A stretch of 64,000 bases of DNA from Thermanaerovibrio acidaminovorans DSM 6589 (GCF_000024905.1 NC_013522.1:558001-622000), one strand, 5' to 3'. Positions 42,204 through 51,240 are shown, numbered from the stretch's first letter. Numbers and translations: made by a program. The notes: a model not told the origin generated them from the sequence alone.

Positions 42204-43739
42204 GTGTCTCAAAGTCCGATGGAACCCATAGTTCTGATGAAGGACATAGTCAAGGACTTCCCGGGCGTGAGGGCGGTTGACGGGGGCTTCTTCGACCTGA
42301 TGCCCGGGGAGGCCCACGCCCTCATAGGGGAGAACGGGGCGGGGAAGTCCACGTTGATGAAGATCCTCTACGGGGTTTACCAGCCCGACTCGGGGGTCAT
42401 TACCGTGAAGGGGGAGACGTTTCCCCACCAGAGCCCCGGCGAGGCCATATCCCGGGGGATAGGTATGGTTCACCAGGAGTTCATGCTCGTTCAGCAGCTC
42501 ACCGTCCTGGAGAACGTGATCCTCGGCTTCGAGCCCCGGGTGGGCATGGGCAAGATAGACTTCAAGGCGGCGGAGGAGAGGATCTCCGCCATAATGGACG
42601 GCTACGGCCTCAAGGTGGACCTGAGGAAGAAGGTCAACGACATATCGGTGGGGGAGGCCCAGCGGGTGGAGATAGTGAAGGCCCTCTACCGGGGGGCGGA
42701 GGTGCTCATCCTGGACGAGCCCACAGCGGTGCTCACCCCTCAGGAGGCGGAGGGGCTGTTCCAGGTGATAAGGTCCCTCACCAGCCTTGGCAAGTCGGTG
42801 ATATTCATATCCCACAAGCTGAACGAGGTAATGGAGGTGGCGTCCCGGGTTACGGTGATGCGCCAGGGCCGCCACATAGGAACCGTTGAAAAGTCCGCCA
42901 CTTCGATCCCGGAGCTGGCCCGCCTGATGGTGGGACGGGACGTGTTCCTTGGGGTCCAGCGGTCCGGATCCGCCAAGGCGGGGGATGTGGCGTTGGAGGT
43001 AAGGGACATATACGTTCCAAGTAGCACCGAGCACTCCAAGATCCGGGGGGTATCCTTCCAGGTGAGGAGGTCCGAGATCCTGGGCATCGCCGGGGTGGAC
43101 GGGAACGGTCAGAGCGAGCTGGCGGAGGCTATAGCGGGCCTGAGGCCCGTGGAGCGGGGCCAGGTGATCATAGACGGGGTCCAGGTTCAGAACCTTACCC
43201 CTCTCCAGGTCCGCCAGGCGGGGCTTGCCCACATCCCGGAGGACCGGAACACCCGGGGGCTCAACAGGACCATGACGGTGAAGGAGAACCTGGCGGGGCT
43301 GGCGTTCCGCAAGCCCCCCATATCCAAGGGGCTGGCCATAGTGGAGGGGGCCCTCAAGGAGTTCGCCGAGAGACTCATATCCGCCTTCGACGTGAGGCCC
43401 CCACTGGCGGACGCCCCGGTCACGGGCTTCTCGGGGGGCAACGCCCAGAAGATAGTGGTGGCCCGGGAGGTGGACTCCAACCCCAAGGTGCTTCTGGCCT
43501 GCCAGCCCACCCGGGGGGTGGACATAGGCTCCATAGAGAACATCCGCAAGGAGCTGGTTAAGGTGAGGGACAGGGGCACCGCCATAGTCCTCATATCCGC
43601 GGACCTGGAGGAGATCTTGTCCCTGTCGGACAGGATAGCGGTCATGTACGAGGGACGCATAACCGGCATAATCGACGCGGACGAGGCGGACGAGGAGCGG
43701 CTTGGGCTCCTCATGACTGGAGGTGCCGTCAATGGGTAG
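42204..43739 (+). CDS. Nucleoside ABC importer ATP-binding protein (two ATPase domains)
   Basis: The 511-residue protein has two ABC domains. The first has Walker A GENGAGKST, signature VSVGEAQ-like ISVGEAQRVEIVKALYRGA and Walker B VLILDEPTAVLTP. The second has GVDGNGQSE in place of Walker A, FSGGNAQKIVVAREV as signature, and LLACQPTRGVDIGS in place of the Walker B Glu region, as usual in the RbsA/YufO family. GTG 42204 or ATG 42219 may be the start. It powers uptake with the two permeases that follow. Confidence 0.93.
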   Translation: MSQSPMEPIVLMKDIVKDFPGVRAVDGGFFDLMPGEAHALIGENGAGKSTLMKILYGVYQPDSGVITVKGETFPHQSPGEAISRGIGMVHQEFMLVQQLTVLENVILGFEPRVGMGKIDFKAAEERISAIMDGYGLKVDLRKKVNDISVGEAQRVEIVKALYRGAEVLILDEPTAVLTPQEAEGLFQVIRSLTSLGKSVIFISHKLNEVMEVASRVTVMRQGRHIGTVEKSATSIPELARLMVGRDVFLGVQRSGSAKAGDVALEVRDIYVPSSTEHSKIRGVSFQVRRSEILGIAGVDGNGQSELAEAIAGLRPVERGQVIIDGVQVQNLTPLQVRQAGLAHIPEDRNTRGLNRTMTVKENLAGLAFRKPPISKGLAIVEGALKEFAERLISAFDVRPPLADAPVTGFSGGNAQKIVVAREVDSNPKVLLACQPTRGVDIGSIENIRKELVKVRDRGTAIVLISADLEEILSLSDRIAVMYEGRITGIIDADEADEERLGLLMTGGAVNG

Positions 43740-44754
43740 GTACTTGAACGGTCTGCTCACCGCCGCCCTTGCCTTGGGGATCGGGGCGGCGGCCATAGCC
43801 CTGATGGGGCAGAGCCCGGTGGAGGCCTACGTGGAGCTCCTGAAGGGGGCCTTCGTGGGCAAGTTCAACCTGGGAGGGACCCTGGAGAAGTTCGTTCCCC
43901 TACTCCTGACCGCCCTGGCCTTTGCGGTTGCCTCCAAGGCTTCGGTGTTCAACGTGGGCGTCGAGGGGGAGCTCTACCTGGGGGCCATGGCGGCCGCCTG
44001 GGTGGCGCTGAGCGTGAAGTCCGTCCCGGCCCCGATCCACCTGCTCCTCTGCTTCGGCGCCGCCATCCTGGCCGGGGGGCTTTGGGCCGCCATACCCGGG
44101 GCCCTCAAGGCCCACTACGGGGTCAACGAGGTCTGCGTCACCATCCTGGCCAACTACGTGGCCATATTCTTCACCTCCTACCTGGTGAACTACCCCCTGT
44201 CCTCTGGCCTGGGGGCGCCCCAGACCACACCGGTGCCGGATCACCTGATGCTTAGCCGGATTATGCCCCCCAGCATGGCCAACAGCGGCCTCTTCATAGC
44301 CCTCGCCATCCTGGTGGGCACCTACTGGGTGGTCCACAAGAGCACCCTGGGGTACCGGCTCCGGGCGGTGGGGGAGAACCGGCACTACGCGGAGCACGTG
44401 GGGATAGACGCCAAGGCCACCATGCTATGGGCTATGGTGGCCAGCGGGGCCTTCGGGGGCATAGCGGGGGCCATCCAGGTCCTGGGGGTCTTCGGCTGCT
44501 TCGTGGACAACTTCTCCCCCGGACTCGCCTTCGACGGCATGCTGGCGTCCCTTATAGCCCGGAACGACATAAGGCTCATACCCATACTCTCCTTCTTCCT
44601 GGCGGCCCTCAAGGCGGGGGCCCTGGGCATGGAGAGGTTCACCGGGGTTCCCAAGGCCCTGGTTGACACCGTCATAGCCCTCTTCATCCTTTTGGCCTCC
44701 ATGGAGGGGCTCTTCAAGTTCAAGATGGGCTCCAGGCCCGCTAGGAGGGGTTGA
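43732..44754 (+). CDS. Nucleoside ABC importer permease 1
   Basis: The 340-residue membrane protein has about nine to ten helices of the BPD_transp_2 family (RbsC/YufP type). Landmarks are ALAFAVASKASVFNVGVEGE, AHYGVNEVCVTILANYVAIF and GYRLRAVGENRHYAEHVGID, the last being the coupling loop with the ATPase. ATG 43732 is 7 bp after GGAGGT, overlapping the ATPase gene end. It pairs with the next gene to form the heterodimeric pore. Confidence 0.93.
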   Translation: MGRYLNGLLTAALALGIGAAAIALMGQSPVEAYVELLKGAFVGKFNLGGTLEKFVPLLLTALAFAVASKASVFNVGVEGELYLGAMAAAWVALSVKSVPAPIHLLLCFGAAILAGGLWAAIPGALKAHYGVNEVCVTILANYVAIFFTSYLVNYPLSSGLGAPQTTPVPDHLMLSRIMPPSMANSGLFIALAILVGTYWVVHKSTLGYRLRAVGENRHYAEHVGIDAKATMLWAMVASGAFGGIAGAIQVLGVFGCFVDNFSPGLAFDGMLASLIARNDIRLIPILSFFLAALKAGALGMERFTGVPKALVDTVIALFILLASMEGLFKFKMGSRPARRG

Positions 44755-44759
44755 GAACC

Positions 44760-45728
44760 ATGATCGAATCTCTGGGGGACCTGATGGATAACCTATCCCT
44801 GGTGGTGGACTACACGCTGATCCGGTCCACCATAAGATCCTCCATGCCCATAATCTACGCCGCCATGGCGTGCGTCATCACCCAGCAGGCGGACATCCTC
44901 AACATAGGGGTGGAGGGGATCATGCTCTGCGGGGCCTTTGCTGCCGTGGCGGTCAGCTACTTCTCCGGAAGCTGGCTCCTGGCGCTTGGCGCCTCGGTCC
45001 TGGTGGGGATCCTGTTGGCGGCCTTCATGGCGGTGGCCCACATAAAGTACAAGTCCGACATCTTCGTGGCCGGCATGGGGATAAACATGTTCGCCCTGGC
45101 CATAACCAAGCTACTGCTCAACAAGATGCTCAACGAGTCCGGGTCCTTCATGAGCCCCGACATAGTCCCAATGCCGAGGATAGACGTCCCCGTCCTGGCC
45201 TCCAACGACGTGCTCAACAGCCTCTTCAACAACTATTCGATAATGGAGCCCCTGGGCTTCGTCCTGGTGTTGGTCCTTCAGTACCTGCTCTACCGCACCA
45301 TATGGGGTTTGAGGCTCCGCTGCGTGGGCATGAACCCGAAGGCGGCGGAGACCGCGGGCATAAGGGTGGACCTTCGGAAGTTCGAGGTGATGATCTACTC
45401 GGGGATCATCGGTGGGGTGGCGGGGGCCTACCTTTCCCTGGGCTACAGCAGGGTCTTCGCGGAGAACATGACCAACGGCCGGGGCTTCATGGGGGTGGCC
45501 GCCATGCTCTTCGGTGGCGGTGACCCCATCAAGAGCATGCTGGGCTGCTTCATCTTCGGCCTGGCGGACTCCATCGGGGCCCGGCTCCAGACCTTCGGCT
45601 TCCCCTCTCAGTTCATTCTCATGATACCCTACATAGCCACCGCATCCATCCTGAGCCTGGCCATGTACAGGAAGCTCAAGAGGGAGCGGGTCGCCATGAG
45701 TGCCGTAGCGGAGCCCCAAAAGGAGTGA
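44760..45728 (+). CDS. Nucleoside ABC importer permease 2
   Basis: The 322-residue membrane protein is of the YufQ type, with MACVITQQADILNIGVEGIM, VAGMGINMFALAITKLLLNK and WGLRLRCVGMNPKAAETAGI (coupling loop). ATG 44760 has AGGAGGGG 9 bp upstream; the first permease ends at 44754. It is immediately followed by the nucleoside hydrolase, so uptake and cleavage are linked. Confidence 0.93.
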   Translation: MIESLGDLMDNLSLVVDYTLIRSTIRSSMPIIYAAMACVITQQADILNIGVEGIMLCGAFAAVAVSYFSGSWLLALGASVLVGILLAAFMAVAHIKYKSDIFVAGMGINMFALAITKLLLNKMLNESGSFMSPDIVPMPRIDVPVLASNDVLNSLFNNYSIMEPLGFVLVLVLQYLLYRTIWGLRLRCVGMNPKAAETAGIRVDLRKFEVMIYSGIIGGVAGAYLSLGYSRVFAENMTNGRGFMGVAAMLFGGGDPIKSMLGCFIFGLADSIGARLQTFGFPSQFILMIPYIATASILSLAMYRKLKRERVAMSAVAEPQKE

Positions 45729-45733
45729 TGGAT

Positions 45734-46669
45734 TTGGCAAAGGAGAAGGTGATCTTGGATATGGACCCGGGGCACGACGACGCGGTGGCCATGATGATGG
45801 CCGCGTCGCACCCGTCCCTGGAGATCAAGGCCATAACGGTGGTGGCAGGGAACCAGACCCTGGAGAAGACGGTTAGGAACGCCCTCAACGTGGCGTCGGT
45901 GCTGAACCTGAAGGGGGTACCCATCGCGGCGGGCATGTCCCGCCCCATGGTGAGGGAGCAGGTGATAGCGGACGACATCCACGGGGAGACCGGACTGGAC
46001 GGTCCGGTCTTCGAGGAGCACGATCTCCAGCGGGATCCAAGGCACGGGGTGGACCTCATCATCGAGACCCTACTGGCCTCCGACGGGGACGTGAGCATCC
46101 TGCCCACCGGGCCGCTCACCAACGTGGCCATGGCCATGCGCAAGGACCCCAGGATAGTGTCCAAGATAAAGCGAATCGTGCTGATGGGGGGATCCTACCA
46201 GCTGGGCAACGTGACCCCCGCGGCGGAGTTCAACATCTACGCGGACCCCGAGGCGGCCCACGTGGTGTTCTCCTCCGGGGTGCCGATAGTGATGATGGGA
46301 CTGGATCTCACCCGACAGGTCCGGTGCACCCGGCAGGTTATAGACCGCATGGGGGCCATCGGCAACCGGGTCTCCAAGCTCTTCGTGGATCTCATGGAGT
46401 TCTTCTCCAAGACCCAGGAGGAGGTCTTCGGGTGGGATGCGCCCCCCCTTCACGATCCCACCACCGTGGCCTACGTGATAGACCCCTCCATCTTCGTAAC
46501 CAAGCCGATGAGGGTGGACGTGGAGCTGAGGGGTGATCACACCTACGGGAGGACATGCTGCGACTACTTCGGGGTCACCAAGCGGGAGCCCAACGCGGAG
46601 GTGGCCACAACCCTTGACCTGGACCGCTTCTGGGACCTGCTGGAGGATTGTCTCAGGCGCTACTCGTGA
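45734..46669 (+). CDS. Inosine-uridine preferring nucleoside hydrolase
   Basis: The 311-residue enzyme hydrolyses nucleosides to base and ribose. The calcium-binding Asp cluster is KVILDMDPGHDDAVAMMMA; further signatures are LPTGPLTNVAMAMRKDP, VLMGGSYQLGNVTPAAEFNI and HDPTTVAYVIDPSIF. TTG 45734 is preferred because AGGAG lies 8 bp upstream; ATG 45728 is too close. It ends the uptake operon. The released ribose can be used by the divergent ribokinase. Confidence 0.93.
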   Translation: MAKEKVILDMDPGHDDAVAMMMAASHPSLEIKAITVVAGNQTLEKTVRNALNVASVLNLKGVPIAAGMSRPMVREQVIADDIHGETGLDGPVFEEHDLQRDPRHGVDLIIETLLASDGDVSILPTGPLTNVAMAMRKDPRIVSKIKRIVLMGGSYQLGNVTPAAEFNIYADPEAAHVVFSSGVPIVMMGLDLTRQVRCTRQVIDRMGAIGNRVSKLFVDLMEFFSKTQEEVFGWDAPPLHDPTTVAYVIDPSIFVTKPMRVDVELRGDHTYGRTCCDYFGVTKREPNAEVATTLDLDRFWDLLEDCLRRYS

Positions 46670-46681
46670 TCCAGATCGATC

Positions 46682-46720
46682 CGAAGGGGCCCGGGTATCC
46701 GACCCCGGGCCCCTTCGTTT
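46682..46720 (+). terminator. Strong terminator of the nucleoside operon (also faces pdxT)
   Basis: A perfect 14-bp stem (46682-46695 with 46704-46717) with an 8-nt loop is followed by TTT, between the convergent ends of the nucleoside hydrolase and pdxT. The pdxT stop begins within its right flank. Confidence 0.8.
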
Positions 46721-47285
46721 ACCTGGACGCCATGTCCAGGAAGAGTCGGTGGACCTCCTGGTTTTGGGTCAGCTCCGGGTGGAAGGAGCAGATGAGGCAC
46801 CTGCCCCAGCTCATCAGCACCGGTTGTCCTGAGCTCACCCCCAGCACCGAAGCCCCCTCCTGGGGGCTCAGCCTTGGAGCCCGGATGAATACCCCCGGTA
46901 TCTGGCGTCCGTCCCACAGGGTCACCGGTTGGCAGAAGCTGTCCACCTGGGCGCCGTAGTGATTCCGCTCCGCCTCAGCGGGGAAGACCCCGAGGAGCCC
47001 CTCCGGTGGATCGTTGGTGACCCTCTGGCAGGCCAGGATGGCCCCCGCGCAGGTGCCCATGAGGGCCAGTTCGCCCGCCATGATCCTATCCCTTATGGGA
47101 TCCACAAGGCCGGTCTGGACCAGGAATCGGCCGATTACGGTGCTCTCCCCGCCGGGGATCACCACCCCGGACAGCCCCTCCATGTCCGCTTTGCCCCTGA
47201 CCGGCACCGCCTCGGCTCCCAGCTTCCCTAGGGCCTCCATGTGCTCCCTGAAGGCCCCCTGAAAGGCCAGCACCCCTACCCTCAT
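46719..47285 (-). CDS. pdxT: Pyridoxal 5'-phosphate synthase, glutaminase subunit
   Basis: The 188-residue class I glutamine amidotransferase supplies ammonia to PdxS. It starts RVGVLAFQGAFREHMEALGK and has VVIPGGESTVIGRFL, the nucleophile Cys in LMGTCAGAILACQ, and the His/Glu pair in LICSFHPELTQN. ATG 47285 follows the pdxS stop by 3 bp. It forms a complex with PdxS, making PLP from ribose-5-phosphate, glyceraldehyde-3-phosphate and glutamine. Confidence 0.97.
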   Translation of the reverse strand: MRVGVLAFQGAFREHMEALGKLGAEAVPVRGKADMEGLSGVVIPGGESTVIGRFLVQTGLVDPIRDRIMAGELALMGTCAGAILACQRVTNDPPEGLLGVFPAEAERNHYGAQVDSFCQPVTLWDGRQIPGVFIRAPRLSPQEGASVLGVSSGQPVLMSWGRCLICSFHPELTQNQEVHRLFLDMASR

Positions 47286-47288
47286 GGC

Positions 47289-48173
47289 TCACCAACCCCG
47301 GGTCTGAAGCAGGCTCCCCTGGTCCATGGAGCTAACGCATATGCCCCGCATGGCCTCCCCCAGCCCCTCGGAGACCCGGGCCACCAGGTCCCAGTCCTGG
47401 TGGTGGGCCACCGCCTGGACGATGGCCCTGGCCCTATCGAAGGGGTTCTCGCTCTTGAATATGCCGCTTCCCACGAAGACCCCGTCGCACCCCAGGTTCA
47501 TCATGAGCGCCGCGTCGGCGGGGGTGGCTATCCCTCCGGCGGCGAAGTTCACCACCGAGAGGTGTCCCATCTCCGCGCAGATCTCCAGTAGCTCCCGGGG
47601 CACCCGGTGACGCTGGGCCAGCTGGTCCAGTTCGTGCCCCGACATGCCCTTGAGGGCCTCTATCTCCCGGTTCACGGTCTTCACGTGCCTCACCGCCTCG
47701 GACACGTCCCCGGTGCCCGCCTCCCCCTTGGTCCTTATCATGGCGGCTCCCTCCCGGATCCTCCGGAGCGCCTCCCCCAGGTCCCGGGCGCCGCACACGA
47801 AGGGGACCTTGAACTGGTGCTTGTCTATGTGGGCCTCGTGGTCCGCCGGGGTGAGCACCTCGCTCTCGTCGATGAAGTCCACCTTAAGGGCCTCCAGAAT
47901 CCGGGCCTCGGCGAAGTGGCCTATCCGGGCCTTGGCCATCACCGGGATGGACACCGCCTCCTGGATCTCCCTGACCTTGCTGGGGTCCGCCATCCTGGCC
48001 ACCCCACCCTGTTGGCGGATCTCCGCCGGCACCCTCTCCAGGGCCATTACCGCGCAGGCCCCCGCCTCCTGGGCGATCCGAGCCTGCTCTGCGGTGGTGA
48101 CGTCCATTATGACGCCCCCCACCAGCATCCTGGCCAGGCCGTCCTTCAGCTTCCAATCATCACCCTTAAACAT
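47289..48173 (-). CDS. pdxS: Pyridoxal 5'-phosphate synthase, PdxS subunit
   Basis: The 294-residue TIM-barrel lyase is highly conserved: [75 protein letters not shown] and [20 protein letters not shown]. The Lys in MAKARIGH is one of the catalytic lysines. It forms the PLP synthase with PdxT. A 13-bp hairpin (48216-48255) lies between it and the upstream cysK. Confidence 0.98.
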   Translation of the reverse strand: MFKGDDWKLKDGLARMLVGGVIMDVTTAEQARIAQEAGACAVMALERVPAEIRQQGGVARMADPSKVREIQEAVSIPVMAKARIGHFAEARILEALKVDFIDESEVLTPADHEAHIDKHQFKVPFVCGARDLGEALRRIREGAAMIRTKGEAGTGDVSEAVRHVKTVNREIEALKGMSGHELDQLAQRHRVPRELLEICAEMGHLSVVNFAAGGIATPADAALMMNLGCDGVFVGSGIFKSENPFDRARAIVQAVAHHQDWDLVARVSEGLGEAMRGICVSSMDQGSLLQTRGW

Positions 48174-48215
48174 GGGAAGATCCCCCCTTTGAACTTGTCC
48201 CTGGGAGGATACAAC

Positions 48216-48255
48216 GTTCCCCCCCGGTGGCCCATGACCATGACCGGGGGGGAAC
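48216..48255. terminator. 13-bp hairpin between cysK and pdxS
   Basis: GTTCCCCCCCGGT (48216-48228) and its exact complement (48243-48255) form a strong stem with a 14-nt loop. No long T-run follows on the minus strand, so it may end cysK transcripts weakly or sit in the pdxS leader. Confidence 0.6.
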
Positions 48256-48316
48256 CTAAGATTTCTGGAACGGCACAGTTTGAGTTAACCTTAGATTGCA
48301 ACTGTGCTCATGGGCC

Positions 48317-49222
48317 TCATCCCTGGTAGTCGAAGATGGGGGTGCTGAAGTACCTCTCCCCCCGATCGCCGAAGATGACCACGATGTTGCCCGACTCCAT
48401 GGTCTTGGCCAGCTCCTGGGCGGCGTGGAGGGTTGCCCCGGAGGACATGCCCGCCATGATGCCCTCCTTGGCGGATATGGACCTGGCGCCGGCGATGGCG
48501 TCGTCCCGGCTCACGTCGATGATCCCCGCCAGCAGGCTCCTGTCCGCGATGAGGGGCTGGTAGGCCTCGGAACGGTGCTTGAGCCCGTCGATGCCCCCTG
48601 TGTTGGGCATGGGTTCCACCCCGTACACCTTGGCGGATACCCCCTTGTCCACGAAGGCCTTGGCCACCCCCATGAGGCAGCCGCCGGTGCCGAAGCCCGC
48701 CACGAAGGCGTCCACCTTCTCCCCATGCTGGTGGAGCTGCTCTATGATCTCTATCCCGGTGCCCCTCCGATGGGCCTCCACGTTGTCCCGGTTCTCGTTC
48801 TGGTTAACGTAGAAGCAGTCCGGATGCTCCTTGGCGTAGGCCATGGCGGACAGGATGTGGCTGTCCGGGTCGTCCTTGGTGGTCAGCACCAGGTCCGCCC
48901 CCCAGTACTTGAGGATCTTCCTCCGCTCGATGGTCTTGGCCTCGGACATGAAGATCTTGAGCTTGTATCCCTTCACCGCCGCCACCATCCCGAGGGCTAT
49001 GCCGGTGTTGCCGCTGGTGGCCTCCACCAGGGTCATCCCGGGCTTGAGCTCCCCCCTGGCCTCGGCCCCCTCCACCATGGACAGGGCCACCCGGTCCTTC
49101 AGTGAGCCGCTGGGATTCAACATCTCCAGCTTGGCCCATATCTTGACCTTCGGGTTGGTGGACGAGTTCCTCAACAAGACCAGCGGGGTGTTGCCCACGT
49201 GGGCCAGTATGCCTTCTCTCAC
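48317..49222 (-). CDS. cysK: Cysteine synthase (O-acetylserine sulfhydrylase)
   Basis: The 301-residue PLP enzyme makes cysteine from O-acetylserine and sulfide. It has ILAHVGNTPLVLL, the PLP Lys in LEMLNPSGSLKDRVALSMV, VEATSGNTGIALGMVAAVKG (phosphate and substrate loop), and VAGFGTGGCLMGVAKAFVD. GTG 49222 is the start, with AGGAGG 8 bp upstream; an in-frame upstream extension is rejected. Confidence 0.96.
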   Translation of the reverse strand: MREGILAHVGNTPLVLLRNSSTNPKVKIWAKLEMLNPSGSLKDRVALSMVEGAEARGELKPGMTLVEATSGNTGIALGMVAAVKGYKLKIFMSEAKTIERRKILKYWGADLVLTTKDDPDSHILSAMAYAKEHPDCFYVNQNENRDNVEAHRRGTGIEIIEQLHQHGEKVDAFVAGFGTGGCLMGVAKAFVDKGVSAKVYGVEPMPNTGGIDGLKHRSEAYQPLIADRSLLAGIIDVSRDDAIAGARSISAKEGIMAGMSSGATLHAAQELAKTMESGNIVVIFGDRGERYFSTPIFDYQG

Positions 49223-49257
49223 TTCGCACTCCTCCTTATGGGCGTTTAACCCTAAGG

Positions 49258-49286
49258 ATTTTGCTTCCAAGGGGGGGATATGTCAA
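49258..49286 (-). promoter_or_regulatory. Promoter of cysK
   Basis: On the minus strand TTGACA (49281-49286) and CAAAAT (49258-49263) are separated by 17 bp, about 35 bp before the cysK start. Confidence 0.7.
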
Positions 49287-49346
49287 TAAACCGGCGGGGA
49301 TAAAAATAAAGGTCATCAGTGATGATGAGTGGTGCGCTGGACCGCT

Positions 49347-49375
49347 TTGACACCTTGACGCTTCTGGTGTACACT
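49347..49375 (+). promoter_or_regulatory. Promoter of the proC leader RNA
   Basis: A consensus TTGACA (49347-49352), 17-bp spacer and TACACT (49370-49375) point rightwards, with a start site near 49382, 209 bp before proC. Confidence 0.75.
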
Positions 49376-49381
49376 TCGGCC

Positions 49382-49570
49382 CATATCGGCCGGGAGGTGA
49401 GATGTTGAGTCGCATTGGGATGGCGAGCTTCGTTAACCCGCTCCCTAGCCCGGGGGTCCTTTGCCCCCCGGACAGGTTCCCCTTTGCGCCCTCAGCCCAG
49501 CCTTGAAACCGGTTCTCAGTTGAGTGGAGCATGGAGGGGTCGTCCGCCGGGGCGGCCCCTCATATTTTTT
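49382..49570 (+). ncRNA. Structured leader RNA upstream of proC
   Basis: A transcript of about 190 nt runs from the consensus promoter to a terminator only a few bases before the proC ribosome site. It contains a GGGAG...CTCCC element (about 49394-49448) with inner GGG/CCC and CGA/TCG pairs, a CCGGGGG/CCCCCGG hairpin (about 49458-49482), and then the terminator. No ORF with a ribosome site lies within. I recognise no riboswitch class or T-box consensus. It may be a transcription attenuator for proC or an independent small RNA. Confidence 0.5.
49534..49570 (+). terminator. Intrinsic terminator just upstream of proC
   Basis: GAGGGG (49534-49539) pairs with CCCCTC (49556-49561), with an inner CCGC/GCGG stem and a bulged TCGT, followed by six T (49565-49570). 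The proC ribosome site begins 5-6 nt later, an arrangement typical of attenuators. Confidence 0.75.
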
Positions 49571-49590
49571 CACTGGGGAGGGGTTTTCGA

Positions 49591-50436
49591 ATGGACAGGA
49601 GAAGGTTGAAGGTGGCCATACTTGGGGCGGGCACCATAGGCGGGGCGGTGGCCATGGCCTTGTCCCCCCACTTTGACGTCTGCGCCACCCGGAGGAGGGG
49701 CTCCATAGCCCCCGGGCTGATCGAGGCGGGTGTGGAGGAGGCCCCCTCCAATCGGGAGGCGGCCGGGTGGGCGGACCTGGTGATCCTGTCGGTGAAGCCC
49801 AAGCAGGTGATGCCGGTGCTGGAGGAGATATCTTCCGTGGAGGGACCCAGGCTTCTGATCTCCCTGGCGGCCGCCATGCCCACCTGGATACTCGAGAGGA
49901 TATGTCACATTCCGGTGATAAGGGCCATGACCAACACCGCCTGTCGGATAAGGCGGGGCTACACGGTCTACGCCAACGGCAGGGGGGTCTCCCAGGCGGA
50001 GGAGGACCTGGCCCGGGACGTGTTCAGGTCCATGGGGAGCTTCGACCGGGTGGACGAGCAGCACCTGGACGTCCTGACCGCTATGGCGGGGAGCGGTCCC
50101 GCCTACATATACACCGTGCTGGAGGCCATGATCCTGGGGGCCCTGAAGGTGGGGCTCCCCAGGGACATAGCCCTCAAGGCGGCGGCTCACACCGCCATAG
50201 GGGCCTCCTGCCTCCTTCTGGACTCGGGGGACCACCCGGCGGAACTGCGGGACCAGGTGATAACCCCCGGCGGGGTCACCATAGAGGGCCTCTACGAGCT
50301 GGAGGAGGGCCGGGTCAGGACCGCCTTCATGCGGGCGGTCTTTGCCGCCTCCGCCAAGGCGGTGGAGCTGGCGGAGACGGTTAGAGGGCAGGCGGAGGTC
50401 CGGGACTCGGTTGAAAACCCCAGGGGAGTCAATTAA
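49591..50436 (+). CDS. proC: Pyrroline-5-carboxylate reductase
   Basis: The 281-residue NAD(P)H enzyme carries out the last step of proline synthesis. The Rossmann start is LKVAILGAGTIGGAVAMALS; other signatures are VILSVKPKQVMPVLEEI, IRAMTNTACRIRRGY, and the C-terminal MAGSGPAYIYTVLEAMILGA and DQVITPGGVTIEGLYELEEG. ATG 49591 follows GGGGAGGGG; an in-frame upstream extension runs through the terminator and is rejected. Expression probably depends on the leader RNA before it. Confidence 0.97.
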   Translation: MDRRRLKVAILGAGTIGGAVAMALSPHFDVCATRRRGSIAPGLIEAGVEEAPSNREAAGWADLVILSVKPKQVMPVLEEISSVEGPRLLISLAAAMPTWILERICHIPVIRAMTNTACRIRRGYTVYANGRGVSQAEEDLARDVFRSMGSFDRVDEQHLDVLTAMAGSGPAYIYTVLEAMILGALKVGLPRDIALKAAAHTAIGASCLLLDSGDHPAELRDQVITPGGVTIEGLYELEEGRVRTAFMRAVFAASAKAVELAETVRGQAEVRDSVENPRGVN

Positions 50437-50479
50437 ACTAACCTTAGAAATTTTTCACTTGAGAGAGGGGTGGTGCGCT

Positions 50480-51205
50480 TTGTCTCAGATGGATGGGCTG
50501 GACAGGTCAAAGGTGCTGGCCTCCGCGGTCCTAGGGGTGTGCCTGGTGGTGTCCGCCTTCGTGTTGGGGATGGCGGCGGACCGGATCAAGGGCAGCGAGA
50601 GGTACGTTACGGTCAAGGGGTTCTCGGAGATGGAAGTCCGGGCGGACCTGGCGGTGTGGCCCATAATGTTCAAGGTGTCCGCCAACGACCTGGGCACCCT
50701 GCAGCGGCTCAACGATAGGGCCAAGGGGGAGATAAAGGCCTTTCTGACCTCCATGGGCTTCTCGCCCCAGGAGATATCCGAGGCGCCCCCCCAGATAACG
50801 GACCTGAAGACCCAGTTCGCGGTGGATCAGGGGATGAGGATAGAGGAGCGCTACGTGTCCCAGAGCTACGTGACCTTGAGGACCGGCCAGGTGGACAAGG
50901 TCAAGGTGGCCATGGAGAGGGCTGGGGATCTGGTCAGCAAGGGGGTGGTGCTCTCCCAGGAGTATGGGGTGATGCCGGAGTTCATCTTCACCAAGCTGGA
51001 CTCCATAAAGCCCAAGATGGTGGCGGAGGCCACGGTTAGCGCCCGGCGCGCGGCGGAGCAGTTCGCCAGCGACTCCCAGAGCCGGCTTGGGGGGATAAGG
51101 CGGGCGGAGCAGGGTTACTTCAGCATCGAGGACAGGGACAAGGGCTCCCCGGACTACAAGCGGGTGCGGGTGGTTACCACCGTCCAGTACTACCTGGAGA
51201 ACTGA
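50480..51205 (+). CDS. SIMPL-domain (DUF541) protein, membrane-anchored
   Basis: The 241-residue protein has an uncleaved signal anchor (about residues 11-32: VLASAVLGVCLVVSAFVLGM) followed by a SIMPL/DUF541 domain, with ERYVTVKGFSEMEVRADLAV, SPQEISEAPPQITDLK, a middle repeat and VRVVTTVQYYLEN. The family includes BP26 and YggE, which form periplasmic oligomers; roles proposed include oxidative-stress protection. TTG 50480 has GAGGGGTGG 7 bp upstream. It may be co-transcribed with proC, 43 bp upstream. Confidence 0.88.
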   Translation: MSQMDGLDRSKVLASAVLGVCLVVSAFVLGMAADRIKGSERYVTVKGFSEMEVRADLAVWPIMFKVSANDLGTLQRLNDRAKGEIKAFLTSMGFSPQEISEAPPQITDLKTQFAVDQGMRIEERYVSQSYVTLRTGQVDKVKVAMERAGDLVSKGVVLSQEYGVMPEFIFTKLDSIKPKMVAEATVSARRAAEQFASDSQSRLGGIRRAEQGYFSIEDRDKGSPDYKRVRVVTTVQYYLEN

Positions 51206-51240
51206 TCCGCCCCCCTTAAGCGGACGATGGTGCCTGGCCC

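Noticed and set aside
41067-43796. A 909-residue minus-strand open frame
   Set aside because: It lies opposite three convincing transporter genes and arises from their high GC third positions; composition is repetitive and no domain is visible.
49382-49570. T-box before proC
   Set aside because: The conserved TGGNACC box and specifier-loop features are absent; TGGA in GAGTGGAGCATGG is not enough.
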